Of a stretch of DNA of 64,000 nucleotides, positions 54,778 to 64,000 are shown piece by piece (position 1 is the stretch's first letter; every line of letters begins with the position of its first letter). The DNA is from Favolaschia claudopus (lineage: Eukaryota > Basidiomycota > Agaricomycetes > Agaricales > Mycenaceae). Under the pieces are notes generated by a model, which saw nothing but the letters and a program-made list of their open reading frames with translations, did no database searches and had not been told where the DNA came from. The stretch is from contig JAWWNJ010000025.1 in assembly GCA_037176885.1 (NCBI GenBank), positions 2,046,001 to 2,110,000 of the forward strand. Direction: 5' to 3'. A program made the position numbers and the translations under genes.

Positions 54778-55502
54778 TGTCTAATATTTTCATTTACGTT
54801 CAGAAACAGCAACAGCACGGAAAACCCCAACCGCGAATTTCTTACTCTAGCCCCGGGTCGCCATAGTTTGTTACTTGGCGCATGTTCAGCTGTTCGTTCT
54901 TTTGCGGTTCACCGGTTGGAAATTTTATTTACTCATCAATGTCGGCGCGTCCCGTAGATCGGTGGTCATCTCAGTATCAGACCATATGTTATGTGGCATG
55001 CAATGATCAGCTCTTTGAACCATTGCTGTATAGTTGTGCTGCTTTGGACAACCCCTTGAGCGTTATCCATCTTAGCGTTGGTCGAACTTGAACTTCGTCT
55101 GGAAGTTAGTACGACTGACGTTCACTGAAACATACATGCAGGTTCGGCTGAAGGGTGATATGAAAATAATTTGAATTGCGTGCTTGACAAACCAGTGCTG
55201 ACACCGCACGCAACGGTACCTTGAGTGGATCTCTTTCTCTGATGTTTCACTTACGGTTGCGGGTATCGTATTTAATACTAGTTTACTTCGCGTCGTGACG
55301 CCTCGGAACTGGATCCGTTCTTTCCCCCGCTGTAGTGGGAGATTCGAGGACGTTGAGAGGAAGAGGTTGTTTGTCGATGTTTGGCATAGACCTTAGATTA
55401 GTGATCGCCGTGTATAGCCACATTCCGCGTCTTGTCTTCCGCGTCTTCGCGGTCTTCTCTGGGCTTCTCTTCAGATACCCTGTTTCCACCCTTTTCGTCC
55501 AA
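54778..55502. other. no gene supported
   Basis: Short frames (54882-55091 +, 55283-55699 -) without motifs. The right end is the leader of the F-box gene starting at 55503. Confidence 0.35.
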
Positions 55503-57681
55503 ATGTCTACGGCCGAACCTGCAACGTTCGAGGGGCTCACTTCCACCAGCGCGTACACCAACGCACATTTTCCTCCCCGAGGTAGAGGAGAATATATTTC
55601 TCCACGTCCTGCAAAGTTTCGTGGACTGCGTGCGTTATGACATAGAGCGTCGTGGTTAATGAGCGTTTGCGCTCGTTGGGGGAAATTTATCAGAGGCAAT
55701 TGTAGGTTCAGCCAACAATATCTAAGCTGTCAGGATCACGTACCGTAACACAATAGCGCTATTGTGGAGTAACACCGTTATTCATCCGGATATGAACCTA
55801 GACTACGTCCGCTTCGTCCTGGCGCAAGTGCGCCTCACCTCCAGCCATGTCCGATTGGTGATAGACACAGATTCCAACGTAGGTGCTCATGAACCGCCTT
55901 CGACCGAGTACGTGTATCAATGGGCGTACGACACTGCGCCCCTCTTAGCAGGTGAGTTGACGCACAGCAACTATTGTCAGGACACTCAACTTTGAACAGA
56001 GGTGGCTGCTCATGCTACTGAAATCACTCTTAATGCAATCAGCCACGAACTCGTTGCTATACCTGCTCAAGAAAATCTCCTTTTCACAGGCTGCCAGAGT
56101 TCATACCTTGACGTGTCTTTCACAAGACACCGAGCACGATTCGATGGCTAGTCTACTTCCCGCCTTCGGCTGCTAGGCTCCATACACGTCCTCACCCTTC
56201 GCGGCGTTGTGCCTACATGGAACATGCCGGAGTGTTATGCCTCTTTAACCGTTCTCTTTTTGTCTAACATTGGCAACCCTCTCCACCGAACAACCGTCAG
56301 GGCTCTTCTCTGTGCATCGCCTGCTCTAGTGACGCTCGAGATCAGTAATGTCCTGTTTCAGACACAGTATTACAGCGACGAAGTCGTTGACATGACTAAT
56401 ATGGTCCTTCCCAGTCTTGCACATCTCAAGCTGGCTTTCGGTCTGAACCCTCCCCTGAACATACCGACTGCCCTTGTTGCACCGGTCTTGGAATCCATCC
56501 ATCTACAGTCTGATACAATATGCCAGTGGACAGAAATTGAAGGTCTTTGTCTGGATTACCTACGTGTAGTCCAGACATTCAGCATGAAACAGAAAGTCCT
56601 GGACTATACAGCGCTCAATTGCTTGCAGCACCTTCACGTTGCAGCGATTATAGATATCGGACGATGTCCACCTTTATTCGTCGATGCGGTATCGAGGTCT
56701 GCTTGGGTCGACGCCCCATGTCGGAAGGAATGGGGTCGTGCCACTGAACACTCCAACGGAAGTTATCTCCACATTTTTGGGGTCCACACTATCGCATATA
56801 GTTGTGTACGAACTTGTGGATCCTGATAGCAACGGAGTACTCCAGTATAGAAGGTGGGATACCAGCACTTCTTCCTGCTTCGTTGCGCGCACAGATATGG
56901 GATACTATTTATAGTCACTGTATAAAGTCGCCGTTGCATAGGATTCGTAGTTTCGGAAAGGCTGGGCTTCAGGTAATTCTGGGTTAGCTCATTAGACGAC
57001 GTGAACAGATTGGAAACTGGATTCAGACACGTTTTAACCACCGAAAAGTATCGCGTATCTTTCCCAAAGCAGACAAGATTTATTTTGAGTGGAGTCACGT
57101 GACCGCGTACACCGATGGTATAATAAAATCGAGAATTGAAAAAAAAAACATTTCATCTACAGGTACAGTCTGGCGTTATTATAATTCAGACTAAACACAA
57201 CGACTTTCTCTCGTGATGTCTTTCATAACTTTCCATTACAATAAAGGTAAGCCGGTCCGTTGGCCCGTGCCCTTGCAAGCCGGTCGCTCATCAAAAACGG
57301 AGCCAGTCCCGAACGTGGGAATACTCGGTTGTGGTTTCGACCGTCATAGCTCACTATTCAAGTTCTGGTTGTCCTACCACCGATTCACAACGCTGGACGA
57401 GTGGTCCTATGCTGGCTGTACAACTGGAAGCGGGAGGAAACTACGCGAGGTTGGAAGTGGTTGATAACTCAATGTTGACATCCCGGTTCGAGATTTGTCT
57501 TCTCCGAATCGCCACCGATGGTGAGCTAGAGGACATTGTATGCAACACCATGCGCTGTCTTTCGTGGCCCGCTTTACTTGCTCCTACTGAGCTCCAACTC
57601 CGCGCTCCGCATTCTGTTATGTATGCAATGTGGTCTGCGTTCCTCCAAATACCTACAACCTACGAATTGCAACTAATGTAG
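55503..57681 (+). CDS. second F-box / leucine-rich protein gene, probably interrupted
   Basis: The ATG at 55503 gives MSTAEPATFEGLTSTSAYTN. In a neighbouring frame PEVEENIFLHVLQSFVDC reads as an F-box start, followed by MSVCARWGKFIRGN in yet another frame. The leucine-rich part is clear: LDYVRFVLAQVRLTSSHVRL (55800-55860), then 56209-56826 (YASLTVLFLSNIGNPLHR, PALVTLEISNVLFQ, LPSLAHLKLAFGLN). C-terminal repeats appear again at 57400-57681 (PMLAVQLEAGGNYARLEVV, ELQLRAPHSVMYAMW). Frame changes near 55590 and 55655, and the gap at 56827-57330, suggest damage. Role as an SCF adaptor is inferred from the family. Confidence 0.5.
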
Positions 57682-57934
57682 AGTTTCTGGATAACGTCGT
57701 CGGAGTTACAGACCGCGTTAGCAAAGTAGACGATTTCGTGGACTAGCTCTTGACCAGATGGAAGAAGCTCAGGGAGGAAAGGATGGTTCGCGTGACCATT
57801 GACAATCATACTTTGTCTCTCGATCCTCGTGATTCTGCATCAACCTTTACAACTATAACTGGGCCTGTTTCGTTCCGACTACCTACTTCATGAACGACGA
57901 GCCCCCGATACTCAAACAAGTCTAATACAGTACC

Positions 57935-58252
57935 ATGTCGTCGCTTTGTCGGAACGGAAAGCACCGCTGCACGGGTGACGATGAGCCTTTGCATTCATTT
58001 TTATTCAATAATCTAAAGACATCTCTATGTGACGACCACTTATTACAACGCATGCCCAGCACCGACTCGCAACTAGCGCCTCCCCCAACCCTACCACTAA
58101 AATTTAAACAGTCTACTTCCGCGCTGGATACACACCAGCCAAATACCCCCACGGCCAAGCAATACTGCTTGATTCCTCCTCGAGCAAATCGAAGACAATC
58201 AAGTGCCCGTCCATTCCTTTGCAACTCGTCGGAGGAGAAAAAATTCAGCTAG
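57935..58252 (+). CDS. hypothetical protein
   Basis: 105-residue frame starting MSSLCRNGKHRCTGDDEP, Pro/Thr/Ser-rich in the middle (PTLPLKFKQSTSALDTHQPN) and ending SSEEKKFS. The base composition looks coding, but no domain is recognisable and no neighbouring exon was found. Confidence 0.3.
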   Translation: MSSLCRNGKHRCTGDDEPLHSFLFNNLKTSLCDDHLLQRMPSTDSQLAPPPTLPLKFKQSTSALDTHQPNTPTAKQYCLIPPRANRRQSSARPFLCNSSEEKKFS

Positions 58253-59038
58253 TAGTCATCCAGCCTTGAATATTGGAAACACTTTCCATGCGATGATGTT
58301 CCGCAGGCGCAGATTGCAGACCTTAGAGATAGTTGCATGGCGATGTCGGGCTCCGACGGCAATCAGAGTGTTGAGCAGGCGCGAAGTGCGGCTCAGCAAT
58401 TGGTTTTGAAACATCAGCGGGAGGGAGGAGGAAACAACGTCTATAGGAGGCGAAGGTAGTAGGCATAGATTCATCGATTCTTTCGGAGGGGTGTACGCTG
58501 CCATGCTATCTACGCCCTCAGAAGTATATTCTTGGACCATTTCGTTTTTATGGTCTTGAATCGAAGCTTTGTTATGTCGTTGAAGGGCACACAGCCGTGC
58601 ACAACAACAAGGATCAGGTAGAACTGCTATTCCCAGTACTTATATGGAAGCAATAAAGATGCTTGTACACCTACCACGCCAATGGACTACCGGGCAATTC
58701 CGCGGGACCTTCGCCTTACGATTGAGATAGCCTCTTACTCCTCATCGCCGTAGTTGCGAACGCAAGAGTTGAACAGCAAAAAATTCAGAGTGCAACGCTA
58801 CAATACATCTTAACGATGTTTCTCCATCGTTCGTCTATTCTTTCAATTCAGCATCGGTAAAACAGAAAGGATTATCTCCACTCACCCCGCCATCCAGGAT
58901 GCTGCTCGAATGCACTTCCGTCCGCCTTTGTTGTTGGTCTGACAGCCAGAACCATGCATCGTCCATTTCACTGGACTACTGAGAACAGGTAATCCACGAG
59001 TATAGGACCGAGGAAATGGAAGAAAAGCGGTGCCACTG
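58253..59038. other. no gene supported
   Basis: Short frames on both strands (58256-58540 -, 58882-59103 -) without motifs. Confidence 0.4.
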
Positions 59039-59566
59039 TCAATAGTGGTACGAATAGTGCACGGACAATTCACCGAAACGCCACACTGGTGAGGAACGTC
59101 CATATTCTCCGATCAAGAAAGAGAAACCTCTGGCACGGTATTTTGTCACGACACACGTCAACCTCTCTGGTACGCCGTGTCCATTGCCGTGTAGGGGCAG
59201 CGAATGTGGCGTGATCAGAGATATGCCGTTCTGGGTCAACTTCGGATAGGCAGACCAGACACCAGCTGCAGTCCAGACATTCATAACGGCAGTGGAATGC
59301 GAAGAGAGCACCGCATCCCCAAGGGTTGTCCGACAACGTCTCGAACACATTATCCTCAACCTGCTATTAGGCTGTTTAAGGCACCATGCCCTCGCGTACT
59401 TGTTGCTTAGGTTGAAACTTGGACATTGGCAGCAAACGGTGAAGCTTCCCGCTAATTCCAGAAACCGTAACACAAGCTTTCCCAGTCCTCTAGGCGCTAG
59501 GAAATCCCAAGTTGTTAGGCGTGAATTCTCTTCCCTTGTAAATGAGCCAAAGTGCAGCGGAACCAC
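59039..59566 (-). pseudogene. ZZ-type zinc-finger-like sequence with a frame break
   Basis: One minus frame (59566-59039) contains CSRRCRTTLGDA. A second, shifted frame (59348-59070) contains FHCRYECLDCSWCLVCLSEV followed by ERHISDHATF. Together they give C-x3-C, then C-x3-C-x2-C-x2-C and H-x3-H, the order of a ZZ finger, but split over two frames by a shift near 59300. ZZ fingers bind zinc and often histone tails or SUMO. A + strand frame (59292-59732) overlaps the same bases and has no motif. Confidence 0.4.
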
Positions 59567-60004
59567 TGATGATGACCTGCGAGGCGGACAAAAAGCAGTT
59601 GTACCGCGTAAAATGAAATGCGATATTTGGATAGAAGATGTTCTGCTCTTGCTTGAAGTTGGATGGATGGGTCATGGACGGGCCTGGCTTCAACGACTGG
59701 ATAAGACGAGGCGGCAGTTAATCAATAAATAACTGTAACCGTCAGGGGTTTACCATAGCATTGCTTTCCAGTTCTGCTCAGAAATGCAGACACATGGAAA
59801 AAATTTGTTTGTGATTCCAGTGCAGTCTCCAAAAGCGCTGCTGTCGGTAGCGTACGCAGATAATGGTTCATAGAACCACTCAATGTGCGCGGAATCATGA
59901 CTAGAATTGTCGGGGATTCGTCCCACACAAGTTAGGAAGCAGTGTCTTATGTACTCCTGGTAATACAAACGACGTAACGGTAATCAGTCAAACGATTTAT
60001 TCAA

Positions 60005-60622
60005 TCAACCTGTCCTTTCCCGTTTCTCCAGGACTTTAACCCCACCTGCGGAGGGCGGTGCAACCAACCCGACAGCAATAGCTTCGCTGAGTTCTTGTTC
60101 GAATGCTTCGTCACGAATAGGTTGATCATTAATTGCTCCACGGCAGATAGGGCAAGTGGTTGCACCCCGGCGAAGCCACTTTGCAAGGCATGCACCGCAA
60201 AACACGTGCATGCACATCGTGCTTCCGCTTTCGTTAGCTTGCATGGCGAACGAAATGAATGAAAGGCGTACACGGCCGGTAAATTCAATGTTTCCCAGCA
60301 AATTCCACATTCGAAAATCTTGGGATCTAGAAACGGTTTGAGTTTCGTGCTTACTATAGCATACCGTGTTACTAACCTGTAATAGTAACACCGTGCTTGA
60401 TACCGAAACTGTGCTCCGGGTTTTCACGAACGTACGTCCACCAATCGACATCGAAAGGAGATTCCTTGGTTCCACTATCGACATCAATAGGAAACCATTG
60501 TTGGCCTTCAAATGGGAGATATCGAGGCTCCAATGTATCTGCATGCTGACTCTTCTTGATGATGCGGAAAATAACCGGTAAGACGCGTCTGGTACAAAGC
60601 AGCTCTGGAAGTCATGGTACAC
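60005..60622 (-). CDS. C3HC4 RING-finger protein
   Basis: Exons 60622-60377, 60318-60272 and 60227-60005 join in phase to 171 aa. The RING is assembled across the second intron: CGICWETLNLPAV, then GSTMCMHVFCGACL and WLRRGATTCPICR. This gives C-x2-C, C-x-H-x2-C-x2-C and C-x2-C with normal spacing. The second intron is 44 bases with a CTAAC branch point, which supports splicing. RING domains recruit E2 enzymes for ubiquitin transfer, so this is a likely E3 ligase. The N-terminal 80 residues (MYHDFQSCFVPDAS...) have no named domain and the C-terminus is basic. F-box genes lie on both sides. The first exon's frame is less certain than the RING. Confidence 0.75.
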   Translation of the reverse strand: MYHDFQSCFVPDASYRLFSASSRRVSMQIHWSLDISHLKANNGFLLMSIVEPRNLLSMSIGGRTFVKTRSTVSVSSTVLLLQVSNTVCYSKHETQTVSRSQDFRMWNLLGNIEFTGRVRLSFISFAMQANESGSTMCMHVFCGACLAKWLRRGATTCPICRGAINDQPIRDEAFEQELSEAIAVGLVAPPSAGGVKVLEKRERTG

Positions 60623-60656
60623 TCCGCTATAAGTTGAACCTTTGCATTCATTGTAT

Positions 60657-61308
60657 TTAAGCAGAATTTCTGCTCATGTAATTGCCGTTACACAATGCAG
60701 CTTTCGCTGTCTTGTCCATGGGTGTAATTAACATGCCGATGTCGGAAAAATACATAAATAACGACAGCATCTCCGTATCCGGTGCATATCCACTGACGGT
60801 TAAAATTGACCCCTGCTGTGTGACGGCGGAGATTAGTACAGCCGTTGGAAGGCCCTTCGGGTCAAAATTCGTCCGATGGTCCTGTTCTGTCGTCAATCCC
60901 CCGCACTTCAAATGAAAACTGGAACCTACGACACGAGAATACCGTTGGCGAACTTTACGTCACGGTCAGTTGCATTTTTAACCTTCGTCCGTACCCGCCT
61001 ATGCGCAGAACTAAAACATTGCCCTTCCATTTGATCGGCAATTTTCCGAACAAGATGGATACCAGGTTGTTGTCTGGATGTGCAACTGCACTCGGACCAC
61101 CGGGGACCGGGTCTTGGTCGTTGAAAAGTACCATAAATGATGTCTCCATCCTCTCTCCCTCGAAGCGTCGCTCTATCAAAGCTTGTTGTTGGAAATTGAA
61201 GGTGCCTGGAGGCGAAGGAAAAGTAGGCGACAACCAACAAGTGGGATCCACTCCACTCCATTCTAACGGAAGTCCGGTGCCGGATGGGAGCAATGGAACG
61301 GGCACCAT
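60657..61308 (-). CDS. unknown protein, P-x-K-G family member 2
   Basis: Frame 61308-60955 (MVPVPLLPSGTGLPLEWSGV, later FQQQALIERRFEGERMETSF) ends with NNLVSILFGKLPIKWKGNVL, then GGYGRRLKM. A second frame, 60911-60657 (PTAVLISAVTQQGSILTVSG, ending YMSRNSA), may be its last exon after an intron near 60955. Shares the terminal P-x-K-G-N-x-x-V block with genes at 52.7 and 62.8 kb. Role unknown. Confidence 0.45.
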
Positions 61309-61602
61309 GGTATGGTGGTTGCATCCAGTAGGAAATAGAATGCCCCAAACAAGGTCTAGAAGGAAGAAGTTTGATTACTATTTGCTGTTCATTGAACGAG
61401 AGTAGTTGCCTCGTGTTGTGAACGCAAGGACTGCGTGACATTCTGAATAGTGTAGGTAGAAGTTTTCAGTTCGAAGTTCAACGTCATTTTTCAGTGGGAG
61501 AACCTGTTTTTTAACATCACAGCAACCTATTTCTTTTATACAATGTTCGCCGTTTTATTCCAGAAAAGAATAGTATGTATACAACTTGATGTTTCACTAA
61601 AT

Positions 61603-62633
61603 TTACTCGTAAGAGCTAAATTCAGAACAATGCACATTTCGGCAAATAATCCCGGTACGGTATTGAATGTCCGTTTCTGCGAACTCTTTCAATATCGGAT
61701 CTTCGTCGTCATCCAAGCAATCAATTCCGCCCCATTTCCAATGTCCGATACCAGGAAGCTGAGTAGAAATTCTGGGTATTGCGGGGCAAGCTCGTCCACA
61801 TGGTCTCCCAAGAGTTCGGGTCGACGGCAACAAAGTGATGTCGTGCGGAAATGGGGATGTCGGTACCCGTCTTAGTCTGTGTTTGGTAGTTCCTCCGGGA
61901 CCCACAATACCAATAGGCATTACGGGCTGCGTGAATGCGTAAGCATACCCATAGACGCCGGTGTAGGTAGATGTCAATTCCACGTAGGTGGAAACAACTT
62001 TCTGCGCCGAAATTGCATTGCTCATTAAGGTGCTGGGGGTGCGAAGGAACATCTCGAAGAACCGGTCTTCTTGGGTTACGGTAACCACTTATCATCCGAT
62101 TCTGTACTTTGTGTTAGTAAACTTTCGTGTAGAACGAAGTTGCTACATACCGGAATGTCTTGGTGTTTGAAGATAAAGTACTTCTCTCCAAGGGTTGTGA
62201 ACTCGCCCGTAATACGGGAATAAGTAGTCACAGTGAATCCCAAGGCCTTGGTCATGAGGGTGACCCATTCTGCGCCCGTTCCATACGGGCTGATGACATT
62301 TAGGCAAGATGGAACGGGTGGTTCAAGTCCAAATGACAACACTGCCAACGGAATTGCGCCCACTATCCAAGCCCTCTGACCTTCTAAAACATAAAAGAAG
62401 GACTGCCGATGGGAAGGCGCTTTGAAAAACGCCTTTGTATAGCGTAAAATGCGACCGCGAGTGACTCCTAATACATCTGCTCTAAATTGCCGGCAGACTT
62501 GACCAAAGCTCATGATGGAAATCAGCGGTAGATACGCCAATACACAGTGAAGAACGTCGACGGTGGTGAAAAATTGCCCCTTGAAAGACATGATGTGAGG
62601 CCCTTTTTTCGATGCGGATCGAGTTTGTACCAT
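61603..62633 (-). CDS. third F-box-type protein
   Basis: Exon 1 runs from the ATG at 62633 (MVQTRSASKKGPH) through FFTTVDVLHCVLAYLPLISI and FGQVCRQFRADVLGVTRGRI, an F-box-like start. WVTLMTKALGFTVTTYSRI and FIFKHQDIP follow, then a donor GTATGT at about 62150. Exon 2 (about 62088-61603) has STLMSNAISAQKVVSTYVEL, RTLGRPCGRACPAIPR and GHWKWGGI. The RPCGRACPxIPR block and tail are what I know from a large mushroom F-box family. The exact splice acceptor is unresolved. Probably an SCF substrate adaptor. Confidence 0.6.
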
Positions 62634-62832
62634 GTCGAATGGGATAAGTTCCCTCAAAAGAAAGTGCATTAATTACTACTCTGTTACGCAACCTCTGCCT
62701 ATCCTATGAGTTTATCAAGTATGACACTGCTCAAGGATCAATGCATGTCCGATTATAAAAGGAAAACTAACTGCCGAATGATCAGTTCTACAAGTGTTTC
62801 CATCATCTTCCGAGATATTGATGACGGGTTTC

Positions 62833-63960
62833 TCAGGAGTTTTTCCGTGTTTTGAACACCAGAATGTTTCCTTTCCACGGCATCGCCAATTCGGGAACTA
62901 GTTGCATGATCAAAGCATTTGTGGGATAGCCAACGGCATTGTCGTCCGACTGATCGGCACAGACAACAGTGAATGAATGTTTCAGAGAAGCAACGTCCGT
63001 GAACGGAAAATTGTCAACTCGGACACTGGTCTTTGACCCATTGATCGTTCCGTCCGCAACACCGCGTGCACAGTCAATCCAAAGACCCGTTTCGAGTTGC
63101 GTTGCTTTGTAGGCTCTTTTCCTTCCTTTGATCACAGGTACTGTGACCCACAGACGCTTAAGAACCGCATCCCCATCCGGAAACAGCCAAGCCGACTGTG
63201 TTCTCTCCCAGGGCTAAAGAAAAAGGGTCAGTGAATAACATCAAGCCCTCGCTATAATCCTCACGGGATTACGGGAGTTGATATAGTTGCGCATGTATTG
63301 AACCAGAACTATTGTCATCTGCTGAAGAACAAAGGGAGACATAATAATTTGGCTCATTTAACTTTCATCGACGCACGGTACTTATATGGCTGTAAAAATA
63401 CCGGCTATCACATCGTTTACTATTGAAAGTGGATTTGCTCCAGCTTTTTAACGGACAATACGTAAAGCGGCAGGGTTCGAGATCGGTATCATCCTTGGGG
63501 GGCAGTATCAGTTCGACTTCTGCGATCACGAAGCGTCCTTTGATCATTGCTTCTTCCGTTCGCAGTGTGATGGTTATCAGGTTTCCTTCTGAGCGTCATC
63601 GGTACTGTTAGCGAAAATAAAAATCTGGTAACACTGACCTCCTATGAATGTACGCTTCCCCACACTATACATAACATTCCCCAGGGTGCAGAGTTGACGG
63701 TCATACATATTGTCTATGAGGCGCGAAACGGGGTCCAATGTTTGGAATTGCGGGGCCTCCAAGTTAACATGCAAGGCAATCCGGCTGCTATTGTCGAGTT
63801 CAGTGCACTGCTGACTACAATTTCAAGAACCTTATACCGTTCCAGAAACGCGTCCGAAGACAGTAAACGTCATGATGTCCGGTGAACGCATCATTTCGGA
63901 CGGGTCGTCGTTGTTTTCATATGCTATGAATTGACGAGGATGTCCAGAATGAAACTCCAT
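62833..63960 (-). CDS. unknown protein, P-x-K-G family member 3
   Basis: The likely start is the ATG at 63960 (MEFHSGHPRQFIAYENNDD), followed by a segment LHVNLEAPQFQTLDPVSRLI (63771-63640), then MIKGRFVIAEVELILPPKDD (63547-63430), and a last exon of about 120 residues ending 62833 with LVPELAMPWKGNILVF and KTRKNS. Splice joints are not all resolved. The C-terminal block repeats in the genes at 52.7 and 61.0 kb. The sequence is divergent enough to suggest rapid change. Function unknown. The gene ends 40 bases from the window edge. Confidence 0.45.
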
Positions 63961-64000
63961 TGTGAAATGACAGTCCAAGACAGCCAAGTAAAGGGGGCGA

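Noticed and set aside
59292..59732. + strand frame of 146 aa opposite the ZZ-like sequence
   Set aside because: No motif. The opposite strand carries ordered Cys/His residues, so this is more likely its shadow.
1..64000. CRISPR arrays, rRNA genes, bacterial operons
   Set aside because: None seen. The gene structure is eukaryotic throughout.

Overview
The window looks like nuclear DNA from a mushroom-forming basidiomycete (Agaricomycetes). Introns are short (about 35-60 bases) with CTRAY branch points. Conserved eukaryotic nuclear genes sit beside an autonomous Helitron, F-box expansions, decayed RNA-dependent RNA polymerase copies and long stretches with no gene I can name. All gene models were spliced by eye, requiring GT-AG ends and continuous phase.

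Layout. 0-2.7 kb: a coilin-like gene, then the spliceosomal SmB gene 111 bases downstream, both + strand. 3-10 kb: one doubtful multi-exon gene, a small CxxC protein (-), a tRNA-like stem, a GIY-YIG (T5orf172-like) remnant (-), and a GC3-rich unknown gene. 10-14 kb: a decayed RdRP copy (-), a telomere-like tract and an acidic gene remnant. 14.7-16.4 kb: a 560-aa unknown protein (-). 18.7-23 kb: a broken JmjC-like gene. 24.5-27.4 kb: an intact 922-aa unknown gene. 27.5-28.5 kb: a second decayed RdRP copy in the opposite orientation to the first. 29.9-31.2 kb: two diverged copies of a small His/Cys/Pro-rich gene.

31.4-34.0 kb holds the best-resolved gene: an Enhancer-of-zeste/KMT6-type H3K27 methyltransferase on the - strand, 14 exons in continuous phase, with CXC and SET domains. 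The SET NHS motif reads NDS. Next to it is a LINE-derived endonuclease plus RNase H remnant (34.4-35.9 kb). 36-39.9 kb is gene-poor, with a 29-C run and a TTA microsatellite.

39.9-41.3 kb: an F-box gene (-). 41.9-49.8 kb: a Helitron replicase-helicase (five exons, 2,582 aa) with intact HUH, two-tyrosine and helicase motifs, and three tandem SAP-like/zinc-knuckle modules at its N-terminus. 50-64 kb is AT-richer and filled with fast-evolving genes: two more F-box genes, a C3HC4 RING gene, a broken ZZ-like finger, and three small genes sharing a C-terminal P-x-K-G block.

Themes: a mobile-element-rich region with silencing-type genes (one E(z), two dead RdRPs), ubiquitin-ligase adaptors (F-box, RING) and snRNP biogenesis (coilin and SmB). 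A 38-base gapless repeat occurs at four distant sites and is not explained by any gene.
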